Shown: positions 16,801 to 21,810 of the stretch, one piece after another
How positions within the stretch are numbered: position 1 is the stretch's first letter
Layout: each line of letters opens with the position of its first letter
Assembly: GCA_964386535.1 (NCBI GenBank)
Contig: CAYLRY010000042.1
Location: forward strand, 1-26,205
DNA from: CAYLRY01 sp964386535
GTDB taxonomy: Bacteria; Chloroflexota; Dehalococcoidia; Dehalococcoidales; UBA3254
Direction of reading: 5' to 3'
Length of the DNA stretch: 26,205 nucleotides
Notes under the pieces: model-generated
What the model was told of the DNA's origin: nothing
What the model saw: the letters and a program-made list of their open reading frames with translations, nothing else
Databases searched by the model: none
Program-made: the position numbers and the translations under genes

Positions 16801-16925
16801 TCTCTGAAATACCTATCAGCGACCGCAAAACATCTTTTGATGAAGTCATCCTGACCTATAAAGAAAGAGAAGCTGTAGAAGAAGCCCACCGCTGTCTCAG
16901 GTGCGATTTGAATGAAGAAGGCTAG
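13854..16925 (+). CDS. hydB: HydB (NuoF-like)-GltD fusion: NAD(H)-binding flavoprotein with extra FAD/NAD(P)H module
   Basis: This protein of 1023 residues has three parts. Residues 1-90 form a thioredoxin-like [2Fe-2S] domain (C18, C23, C54, C58). Residues about 110-540 are NuoF: NADH site GLRGRGGAGFSTGTKW (about 168-183), FMN segment NADEGDPGAFMDRSL, and the [4Fe-4S] motif SCGKCISCREGT (about 459-470). After KCPSVVC the usual two-cluster ferredoxin tail of HydB is missing. In its place, from CQHTCPVELDVPAYV (about 550), a GltD-like module runs to the end: N-terminal FeS-type cysteines (CPAPCQKKC), FAD fold VAIIGAGPAGLSAAWDL (about 642), second dinucleotide fold VVVVGGGNSAIDAA (about 769), FAD motif AGGDAITGPATV (about 916) and terminal CLRC. 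The start is GTG with GAGGAA seven bases upstream. The fusion could add an NADPH site or a second bifurcating flavin. It runs unbroken, so it is not an assembly of two genes. Confidence 0.95.
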   Translation: MIGRDQNKQNGQHTILFCHGTGCVSGKAIEIRQATEKALAALGLTGVKVDFTGCHGFCQQGPIAVVEPEGIFYTHVSVNDVPEIVKSHIRDGKPVKRLFFKDPNSGEPIPYYKDIPFYKIQQRIILKNCGKINPEKIEDYIAIGGYKSARKALTEMTPEQVIDEIKKSGLRGRGGAGFSTGTKWELCRKSPGATKYIICNADEGDPGAFMDRSLAEGDPHSVLEGMLIAAFAIGASQGYIYSRAEKPLAIKRFRIALKQAQENGFLGKNIFNSGFDFKIELREGAGAFVCGEETALIASIEGKRGMPSPRPPFPAQSGLWGKPTNINNVKSYASVPVIIANGADWYNQIGTSTSKGTAVFALTGKIANAGLIEVPMGTPLWQIIYGIGGGIPNKKKFKAVQTGGPSGGCLPLSFLNYKVDYESLKQAGAIMGSGGIVVMDEDSCMVDVAKYFLSFTKDESCGKCISCREGTSKMYDILDKITRGKGTIQDLDLLEELARTITAGSICGLGQTSPNPVLTTLRHFRDEYEAHILDKKCPSVVCRDMFKSPCQHTCPVELDVPAYVSLIKDKQYEKAYQVIMQRLPFPMSVGRVCPAPCQKKCRRSQIDEAIAIRNLKRFAADYAYEHGYEYLPEVKETREEQVAIIGAGPAGLSAAWDLAIAGYQVTVFEALPVAGGMMSVGIPEYRLPKKVLNREIDNIKRLGVMIKLNTRVDDVDRLISMGYSAVFIAVGAHKGTPMGVQGENMPGVMDAVDFLRPINMGERIDIGQKVVVVGGGNSAIDAARTAIRKGAHEVHVLYRRERADMPAEEEEVIGAEEEGVKFHFLTVPVRVIEKNGRVAGLECVLNELKAFDDSGRRTPEMVKGSEYFLETDMILKAVGQHPDTAGLKLEGMKLDRQERIIADKRTLEVVGHKGVFAGGDAITGPATVIEAIAHGQRAASSIRRYLHGHALTTLVERSGYKPITATSIPTTEEESRPKPRVFFSEIPISDRKTSFDEVILTYKEREAVEEAHRCLRCDLNEEG

Positions 16926-16975
16926 GACCAATTAAAAATATTAACTGATTAATATTTGTCCCCGTGATGTGTCTA

Positions 16976-17004
16976 TTGCATGAGAAACGGTTTACTGATA
17001 GAAT
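16976..17004 (+). promoter_or_regulatory. Promoter of the Leu-Arg-Val tRNA cluster
   Basis: TTGCAT, a 17-bp spacer and TAGAAT lie 45 bases before tRNA-Leu, in the spacer after hydB. The tRNA genes are only 9 bases apart from each other, so one transcript is expected. An AT-rich hairpin (16936-16957) between hydB and this promoter may weakly end the hyd transcript. Confidence 0.6.
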
Positions 17005-17048
17005 AACATCTGTAGGGACGGGGGTATTAAAAAATCCCCTCCTCCAGT

Positions 17049-17133
17049 GCCGAAGTGGCGGAATGGCAGACGCGCTACGTTCAGGGCGTAGTGTCCACAA
17101 GACATGAGAGTTCAAATCTCTCCTTCGGCACCA
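17049..17133 (+). tRNA. tRNA-Leu (anticodon CAG)
   Basis: It has acceptor stem GCCGAAG/CTTCGGC, discriminator A and encoded CCA. The anticodon stem is CTACG/CGTAG with loop TTCAGGG, giving anticodon CAG. The long class II variable arm (TGTCCACAAGACA) and T stem GAGAG/CTCTC are as expected for leucine. Confidence 0.97.
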
Positions 17134-17142
17134 TCTTTTTTT

Positions 17143-17216
17143 GCGCTTGTAGCTCAATTGGATAGAGCGCAGCCCTGCGAAGGCTGAGGTCGAGAGTTCG
17201 ACTCTCTCCAAGCGCA
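17143..17216 (+). tRNA. tRNA-Arg (anticodon GCG)
   Basis: It has acceptor stem GCGCTTG/CAAGCGC, discriminator A, D stem GCTC/GAGC, anticodon stem CAGCC/GGCTG with loop CTGCGAA, and T stem GAGAG/CTCTC. Anticodon GCG reads CGC and CGU. Most bacteria use an ACG (inosine) arginine tRNA for this box, so GCG is unusual. CCA is not encoded (the next bases are CTT), unlike both neighbours. Confidence 0.95.
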
Positions 17217-17225
17217 CTTTTCCGC

Positions 17226-17302
17226 GGGCGGTTAGCTCAGTCGGTTAGAGCATCTGCTTTACACGCAGGAGGTCATTGGTTCGAGTCCATTACCGCCCAC
17301 CA
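17226..17302 (+). tRNA. tRNA-Val (anticodon TAC), integration target
   Basis: It has acceptor stem GGGCGGT/ACCGCCC, discriminator A and encoded CCA. The anticodon stem TCTGC/GCAGG with loop TTTACAC gives anticodon TAC (valine). The T stem ATTGG/CCATT contains one T-T mismatch. Its 3' 42 bases are repeated exactly at 18394-18435, showing use as an attachment site. Confidence 0.96.
17258..17299 (+). repeat. Left attachment repeat inside tRNA-Val
   Basis: These 42 bases, from TTTACACGCAGG to TACCGCCCA, are identical to the right copy. Identity stops at the discriminator base: the tRNA continues CCATTG, the right copy TTTTCT. On the other side it ends just before the anticodon loop. Confidence 0.9.
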
Positions 17303-17339
17303 TTGATAAAAATTGCAATAATATGCTCCAGCAAAATAA

Positions 17340-17492
17340 AAGTATGCTCACTGCATTCCGCACGAACAACGTGCAGTTGAAGGTACATTAAATCGCGACG
17401 GATTACCGGGATACAGTTCGTTCAAGATTCTCTCTGTTGAGCACCAGCCGGAAGGAGAGCCAAGGGTAATAATTGGAGATAGATATGAGTGA
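17340..17492 (+). pseudogene. 5'-truncated gene fragment upstream of the DUF4258 gene
   Basis: An open frame without any start codon runs from a TAA at 17337 to a TGA at 17490. It contains protein-like segments such as GLPGYSSFKILSVEHQ and GEPRVIIGDRYE. Its stop overlaps the start of the DUF4258 gene by eight bases, as in coupled operons. I do not recognise the family. It looks like the 3' end of a gene whose front was lost when the element formed or shrank. Confidence 0.4.
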
Positions 17493-17808
17493 TTTACTTG
17501 CCGATATCGTGCAGTTAGTTAGAAAAGATCAAGTAAACATCTCAGATCATGGATACGATGAGCTAGCCAAGGATGGACTCTTCGTGCGCGATATTATATT
17601 ATCAATAAAAGAAGCCAAAATAATCGAGGAATATCCGGATTATCCTAAAGGGCCCTGTATTCTCGTTCTACAAAGAGATCGAGAAGGTCAACCTTTACAT
17701 GTCGTGTGGGGAATCCCGAAAGGGAAGACGTTTCCAGCGGTCCTGGTTACTGCATACCGACCTGACCCGAAACGCTGGGAAGATGGCTTTAAAAGGAGAA
17801 GAAGATGA
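17485..17808 (+). CDS. DUF4258-domain protein, probable toxin of a type II TA pair
   Basis: This 107-residue protein has DUF4258 features: an N-terminal helix, VNISDHGYDELAKDGLFVRDI (His, Asp and Tyr in the first half), GPCILVLQRDREGQPLHVVWGIPKG in the sheet region, and a basic end (KRRRR). Proteins of this type are commonly paired with small antitoxin-like partners, and some are RNase-like; activity here is inferred. The start is set at the ATG with GGAG six bases upstream; an upstream TTG at 17473 would lie before that site. The stop overlaps the partner's start (ATGA). It is cargo of the tRNA-Val island. Confidence 0.8.
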   Translation: MSDLLADIVQLVRKDQVNISDHGYDELAKDGLFVRDIILSIKEAKIIEEYPDYPKGPCILVLQRDREGQPLHVVWGIPKGKTFPAVLVTAYRPDPKRWEDGFKRRRR

Positions 17809-18020
17809 GCAAACTACATTATACGAAGCTGATTCATGAAGGCAAATATGTGGCTGAAGTGGAAGTGGAAATGATCTACGCTGATGAGGGGTGGTCGCCT
17901 TATCTTTCGCTGGATGACGCAAATAAACTGGACGATATCAGAAAATCACTTAGGCAAGGCGATATTAAATCAGCGACAAAACTCGCCAGGATTTATACTT
18001 TGACCCCGGTATCAAACTAA
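17805..18020 (+). CDS. Small acidic partner of the DUF4258 protein (antitoxin-like)
   Basis: This 71-residue protein is translated from an ATG that overlaps the toxin-like gene's stop and follows AAAGGAG. The N-terminal half (KYVAEVEVEMIYADEGWSPY) should form beta strands and is acidic. The C-terminal half (LDDANKLDDIRKSLRQGDIKSATKLARIYTLTPV) is helical with basic residues. Acidity, size, coupling and position fit an antitoxin. No DNA-binding motif is evident, so its mode of neutralisation is unknown. Confidence 0.7.
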   Translation: MSKLHYTKLIHEGKYVAEVEVEMIYADEGWSPYLSLDDANKLDDIRKSLRQGDIKSATKLARIYTLTPVSN

Positions 18021-18056
18021 GTATGTACCTCTTCTGTCAACCGTTTACAAAATGAT

Positions 18057-18090
18057 TGACCTTTTTATCAAAGGTCATCTCCGATTTTTT
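18057..18090 (+). terminator. Terminator after the DUF4258 pair
   Basis: TGACCTTT pairs with AAAGGTCA (8 bp, five-base loop). A T6 run follows seven bases later, so it is a moderate intrinsic terminator for the toxin-antitoxin transcript. Confidence 0.6.
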
Positions 18091-18393
18091 AAAACGTTTG
18101 CCGATGGTTATTTAAGTAATATAATTTGAATGTTTTGGCTATTCATTCGCCAATATTAAGCTAAACTCAAAAGTTTTGATATCGTATTGTATAGCAGCGC
18201 CCACCATAAAATTAAAGCTAAATTGATAGTTTATGTAAAATACTACACAAGCTATTTTCTTTTATGGCGACAAATTGGCGACAAGAGGTTTAAGTCAAGA
18301 GTGATAATCACCATACGATAATACCCTGAATTGAGGTTAAATGACGCCCTGCTATCGGTATAAGATGATAAAGGGTCTGAGCCTGACTTGTGG
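18091..18393. other. Non-coding end of the tRNA-Val island with paired TGGCGACAA repeats
   Basis: No gene is seen. Two direct copies of TGGCGACAA start 11 bp apart (18265 and 18276), about one helical turn, some 120 bp inside the right attachment repeat. This is where recombinase arm sites or excisionase sites usually lie, so the repeats are candidates for such sites. The rest is AT-rich without clear structure. Confidence 0.45.
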
Positions 18394-18435
18394 TTTACAC
18401 GCAGGAGGTCATTGGTTCGAGTCCATTACCGCCCA
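18394..18435 (+). repeat. Right attachment repeat (duplicated 3' end of tRNA-Val)
   Basis: It is identical over 42 bases to 17258-17299. It carries the same unusual T-stem bases (CCATT) as the intact tRNA but lacks the acceptor 5' side and D arm, so it cannot form a tRNA. Confidence 0.9.
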
Positions 18436-18473
18436 TTTTCTATATATACCTTGAGTACAAATAAGGCTTACAC

Positions 18474-18665
18474 ATGGATGGAGACACCCAAAAAGAAGCG
18501 CTGGTTAACGCCAAAAAAGCAGCCGGAGATTACCTGGAAGCTTTGATTGAAGATGGCAGGCCGATCCCGCTGAGTATATTCTTGTCTAATGAAGCCAGCC
18601 AAAATTTTAAAGCAGGTCAAAGCGAGGGTTATTTTGTCGAGGAGATTAAAATCACGCTTCGATGA
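18474..18665 (+). pseudogene. hicB: HicB-like antitoxin, N-terminally truncated
   Basis: This 63-residue frame resembles the later part of HicB antitoxins: GDTQKEALVNAKKAAGDYLEAL followed by EDGRPIP matches the helix and loop after the HicB beta sheet. The first roughly 30 residues of the family (the strands leading to PDLPGC) are missing; an in-frame TAA lies four codons upstream. TAAGG lies seven bases before the ATG, so it may still be translated. It overlaps hicA by four bases (ATGA). The loss begins 39 bp from the attachment repeat, suggesting rearrangement at the island edge. Confidence 0.65.
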
Positions 18666-18841
18666 AACCCGAGATTTGGGACCAGATCAAGAATATCACT
18701 GCGGATGAAACCATCAAGGCCCTGGAAAAAGATGGATGGAAATTGGCGCATAAAAACTACGGTCATGATATGATAAAAGACCTGTTTCAAGATATAGGCT
18801 GGGATGAGGCTGATTTAAAACGCCTCAAATTGATAAAGTAA
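18662..18841 (+). pseudogene. hicA: HicA-like toxin with internal deletion
   Basis: This 59-residue frame begins MKPEIWDQIKNITADETIKA and ends QDIGWDEADLKRLKLIK. Both ends match a common HicA subtype as I remember it (about 85 residues). The middle, which holds the third strand and the catalytic His (around RHPDG and TIHYHPGK), is missing, leaving AHKNYGHD. The deletion keeps the frame. The product should not be an active RNase. The start overlaps the hicB stop. Confidence 0.6.
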
Positions 18842-19202
18842 AAGCATCCGATTTCAATTCCTCCAGAGCACATCCGGCAACCCGATAGTTCATCCAGATC
18901 TTCCGGTTTTCAGCTTCGACCCCTGGTCGAGAAAAGGTCCAGAGACAAGGTTTGGAGTTTAGGGTTTTAGAGTTTAAAAAAGGCGGAGAGGGACACGGGA
19001 GGAAAAGCGACTGGATGCCGGATCAGGTCCGGCATGGACTGATTTGAAAGCTGAAGAGCGGATCAGGTCCGGCATGGACTCGTTGGGCGTCCAGTTCCGG
19101 TTGAAGGTTATTATCATCGTTCACGGGTGGCGCAGCGCCAGGAAAAAATATCTTGAAAAAGTTTTATGGTAAAGTTAGAATAGTGCTGCCAGGGAGGGGG
19201 AG
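18842..19202. other. Gene-free repeat-rich spacer between hicA and the next antitoxin
   Basis: It holds a TTTGGAGTTTAGGGTTTTAG-type tract (18951-18976), then two palindromic repeats (19015-19080), then GGCGCAGCGCC (19132-19142). No reading frame looks coding. Similar tracts recur at 19392-19421 (inverted) and 20128-20154, so this is one of several copies of an intergenic repeat family. Confidence 0.6.
19015..19080 (+). repeat. Palindromic REP-like repeat, two direct copies
   Basis: CGGATCAGGTCCGGCATGGACT occurs at 19019-19040 and 19059-19080, exactly 40 bp apart. The first copy forms an 8-bp hairpin, ATGCCGGA-TCAGG-TCCGGCAT (19015-19035). Diverged copies lie at 20057-20086 and 20098-20120. 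Confidence 0.8.
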
Positions 19203-19388
19203 ATGGTTACAGATACTTATTTGGTTAAAAGAATAGAAATGCTGCAAGAAGAACTGGAGTCTCTTAAAAAAACCGTTTTGAATAAAAACAGAAAGAAACC
19301 GGGCCAACTCCGGGGGATTTGGAAAGGGGCCGATTTTTCTGACGAAGAGATAGAAAAAGTCAAATCTTTGTGGATTAAGCCGGACTAA
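19203..19388 (+). CDS. Small antitoxin-like protein (VapB/DUF2281-like)
   Basis: This 61-residue protein has an N-terminal heptad-like helix (VKRIEMLQEELESLKKTVL) followed by a basic linker and GQLRGIWKGADFSDEEIEKV. That C-terminal motif is typical of short antitoxins that sit before PIN toxins and insert a Trp-containing tail into the toxin. AGGGAGGGGGAG lies directly upstream of the ATG. The PIN gene starts 190 bp downstream rather than overlapping, with a structured repeat segment between them. The pairing is inferred. Confidence 0.7.
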   Translation: MVTDTYLVKRIEMLQEELESLKKTVLNKNRKKPGQLRGIWKGADFSDEEIEKVKSLWIKPD

Positions 19389-19419
19389 ACAGAAACTCTA
19401 AACTCCAAGCTCCAAACTA

Positions 19420-19533
19420 AACAGGAGCACCGGATACTCCGGCAAGCCAACCCTGGTGCGTTTTGGCAGGAAAGCCAGTTAAAATAACGGGATCCGCATG
19501 CCCATCGTTCCCCCGGTATCAGCCGGTCCTGTT
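19420..19533 (+). other. Structured intergenic segment between antitoxin and PIN genes
   Basis: The segment is closed by AACAGGA/TCCTGTT (19420-19426 and 19527-19533). Inside are GCACC/GGTGC (19427-19431, 19455-19459) or alternatively CCGGA-TAC-TCCGG, then TGGC/GCCA (19464-19477), AACG/CGTT (19486-19509) and a self-complementary CCGG pair. It could be a folded RNA or a short inverted-repeat insertion. No known riboswitch core is recognised. An inverted TTTAGAG-type tract (19392-19421) borders it. Confidence 0.45.
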
Positions 19534-19578
19534 AACTATACACACCATAAAATAGTTGGGGGATAGCAATACACAAAA

Positions 19579-19974
19579 ATGAAGACTCCGTTTTACGTCA
19601 ACGATACTCATGCTTTAGTATGGTACTTTGAAGACAGCCCCAAACTATCTTCCTCGGCCAGGCTGGCATTTGCCGAAATTGAAAAAGGCAAAGCCCTGGG
19701 GATCGTACCGACCATTATACTGGCTGAGATGGTTCACCTGACAGATAGTAAAAAGACACTGATTAACATCCTTGAAACGATCAATAAACTAAAAGAAGCC
19801 AACAATTTTGGTATTATCTCTCTTGACCTCATGGTTATCCTGCTGATGGTTCCTCTGAAAAACTACGAAATTCATGACCGGGTCATCGTGGCAACGGCCA
19901 AATCATTTGAAGCATCTCTAATCACCAGGGATGAGCAGATACGCAACTCCCATGATGTAGCTTGCATCTGGTAA
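19579..19974 (+). CDS. PIN-domain toxin (VapC-like)
   Basis: This 131-residue PIN-domain protein is probably a ribonuclease. The acidic metal-binding residues are in place: D9 in NDTHALVWYF, E50 in IILAEMVHL, D100 in EIHDRVIVATAKS and D118 in LITRDEQI. Length and motif order match VapC toxins. The only in-frame start is the ATG at 19579 (a TAG lies five codons upstream). The nearest ribosome-site-like run, GGGGGA, is about 15 bases away, so translation may be weak. Its likely antitoxin is the 61-residue gene upstream. Confidence 0.85.
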   Translation: MKTPFYVNDTHALVWYFEDSPKLSSSARLAFAEIEKGKALGIVPTIILAEMVHLTDSKKTLINILETINKLKEANNFGIISLDLMVILLMVPLKNYEIHDRVIVATAKSFEASLITRDEQIRNSHDVACIW

Positions 19975-20268
19975 AAGAAAGGCCAAAGGAAGTATCCAGT
20001 TTGGAGCTTCCAGTTTCGAGTTTGGGAAAAGGGAGGGAGATGCGTTAGAAAAGGCGAATGGATCCTGGATCTGGTCCGGGATGGACCTTATTAAGGCGGG
20101 ATCCCGGGTCAGGTCCGGTTTTTCCGGTTTAGAGTTTAGGGTTTAGAGCTTAGGAAAAGGGGAGGCCGGGCAGGGACTGGAGGTTACCAAGGTACCATTG
20201 AATAATGAAAAAATCAGGTACAGATATAATTTGCTTATAATAGCATAAAACAGCTAACCTTAGTGGTA
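19975..20268. other. Gene-free repeat spacer after the PIN gene
   Basis: It holds a second, diverged repeat block: a TTTGGAGCTTCCAG tract near 20000, a palindrome ATCCTGGA-TCTGG-TCCGGGAT (20062-20082, one G-T pair), a further GGTCAGGTCCGG copy (20107-20118), and TTTAGAGTTTAGGGTTTAG (20128-20146). The order mirrors part of 18951-19080 in reverse. No coding frame is seen. Confidence 0.6.
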
Positions 20269-20312
20269 TTGACACCGAAAGGCCAGGTAACTATAATGAA
20301 ATCCAGATTTCA
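20269..20312 (+). promoter_or_regulatory. Consensus promoter with palindrome at the start site, for the polysaccharide operon
   Basis: TTGACA (20269-20274), a spacer of exactly 17 bp and TATAAT (20292-20297) form a perfect sigma-A promoter. A 16-bp perfect palindrome, TGAAATC-CA-GATTTCA (20297-20312), overlaps the last base of the -10 box and the expected start point near 20304, where a repressor would block transcription. The transcript would carry a leader of about 245 bases, AT-rich in its second half, before the first gene at 20551. Confidence 0.75.
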
Positions 20313-20550
20313 AGCGCTAGCGAACAGATAACAGAAAATTTAAGGAAGATAAATGACAATGCCGTAAGCCGGAAGTCAAATCTTGTTAAAGCCGCTAATA
20401 AATTGTGATAAATATATATTTATATTTCAATGGATGATTATATTACATAAAATAGTAATTAAATATTTTATTCTAATAGTTAGCTTCTAAAATTTGCTAG
20501 AAATACAGGCTCAAGACCTCTGGCGCTTGAACCAAGGGATTAAAATACGA

Positions 20551-21810
20551 ATGACAAAAATATGCATTTTCGGATTGGGATATATAGGATTACCCACAGC
20601 CTGTCTTTTCGCCACACATGGCTGCCAGGTACTGGGTATAGACATCAAAAAAGATATTATTGAGAAGGTAAACCTTGGCATACCATCCTTTGAAGAACCC
20701 GGGCTGGAAAAACTCCTGAAAGAGGCCATAGATAACGGAACTCTCCGGGCCAGCCTTGAACCTGAAACTGCGGATGTCTTTCTAGTTGCAGTTCCTACCC
20801 CTCTGGATAATAAAACCAGAGTAGCTGATCTAAAAGCTGTGGGGCAGGCAGCCCGAAGCATTTCCCATTACCTCAAGCAGGGTAATTTGGTAGTTATTGA
20901 GTCCACCGTTCCACCCTTCACCTGTGAAAAAATGGTGCTTCCAATTTTGGAACAATCCGGTCTCAAAGGCGGAAAGGATTTTTCCTTAGCTTATTGTCCG
21001 GAAAGGGCCATACCCGGAGATACCCTGCATGAGATGGTATACAATGACCGTGTCATCGGCGGTCTGGATAAGAAATCTTTAGAATGTACACAGGAACTTT
21101 ATTCCAGCTTTGTAAAAGGCCATATTTATCCCACTGATCTGCGCACAGCAGCCATGGCTAAACTTATAGAAAATACTTACCGGGATATCAATATAGCTCT
21201 GGCCAATGAATTCGCCGGAATTGCAGATAAAATGGGAGTCAACATTTGGGAGACCATTGAGCTGGCTAATAAACACCCTCGCGTTAAAATTCTAAATCCC
21301 GGGCCAGGCGTCGGTGGACACTGTTTGACCAAGGACCCCTTATTTCTGGCAGAGAACACCACCAGCAGCCGGATAATCGAAATGGCCAGAGAGATTAATG
21401 ACTCCATGCCCCGTCATGTTCTAAGCTATGTTGAAGAGCTATTAGGGAATATGCACCATGCCACAATCACGGTTTTGGGCGCAGCCTATAAAGCTAATGT
21501 GGATGACACCCGGGAAACTCCGGCTTTACAGTTTATTAAGCTGGCTGAAAATGCCGGGTATAAGATTAAAATCTACGATCCATGGGTGAAAAGTTTCGAA
21601 TACCCGCTTTGCTCTTCTTTAGAGGAAGCATGCAAAGACAGCGACTGTCTGGTGCTAATTACCGATCATTCGGCTTTCAAACAAATCGATCCGCTGAAAT
21701 TAGTCACTAAAATAAGAAACAAAAACCTGGTTGACACCCGGAATTGTGTAGACCATAAACGCTGGAAAGAGGCTCGGTTTATAATAAAAACACTAGGAGA
21801 CGGCAGATGA
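20551..21810 (+). CDS. wecC: UDP-N-acetyl-hexosamine (mannosamine-type) 6-dehydrogenase
   Basis: This enzyme oxidises the C6 hydroxyl of a UDP-N-acetyl-hexosamine to the uronic acid with two NAD+. The start is the ATG at 20551 (419 residues), because the family begins MTKICIFGLGYIGLPTAC with the NAD-binding GxGxxG. A longer frame adds 19 unlike residues. Other marks are AVPTPLD (about 72-78), STVPPFT, YCPERAIPGD (about 148-157), LIENTYRDINIALANEF with the structural Asn/Lys region, and catalytic C258 in PGVGGHCLTKDPL. The sequence resembles WecC/WbpA more than glucose-specific UGDH, but specificity is inferred. AAGGGAT lies about 11 bases upstream. Its stop overlaps the rfbF start by four bases. 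Confidence 0.88.
   Translation: MTKICIFGLGYIGLPTACLFATHGCQVLGIDIKKDIIEKVNLGIPSFEEPGLEKLLKEAIDNGTLRASLEPETADVFLVAVPTPLDNKTRVADLKAVGQAARSISHYLKQGNLVVIESTVPPFTCEKMVLPILEQSGLKGGKDFSLAYCPERAIPGDTLHEMVYNDRVIGGLDKKSLECTQELYSSFVKGHIYPTDLRTAAMAKLIENTYRDINIALANEFAGIADKMGVNIWETIELANKHPRVKILNPGPGVGGHCLTKDPLFLAENTTSSRIIEMAREINDSMPRHVLSYVEELLGNMHHATITVLGAAYKANVDDTRETPALQFIKLAENAGYKIKIYDPWVKSFEYPLCSSLEEACKDSDCLVLITDHSAFKQIDPLKLVTKIRNKNLVDTRNCVDHKRWKEARFIIKTLGDGR

Larger units (their letters stand above)
17258..18435. mobile_element. Remnant of an element integrated in tRNA-Val
   Basis: A 42-bp perfect direct repeat bounds this segment: 17258-17299 (anticodon loop to the 3' end of tRNA-Val) and 18394-18435. 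This is the classic result of tyrosine-recombinase integration into a tRNA gene, with the intact tRNA rebuilt at one end. The cargo is a 5'-truncated gene, a DUF4258 toxin-like gene and its partner. No integrase or excision gene remains, so the element is either a deletion remnant or moved by enzymes supplied elsewhere. Confidence 0.8.

Noticed and set aside
18198..18207. CGCCCACCAT, matching the very end of tRNA-Val and its flank
   Set aside because: Only 10 bases, with no further similarity on either side; it could be a third attachment trace but may be chance.
19420..19533. Possible cyclic-di-GMP or other known riboswitch
   Set aside because: The stems do not carry any conserved riboswitch core I can recognise, and the downstream gene is a PIN toxin.
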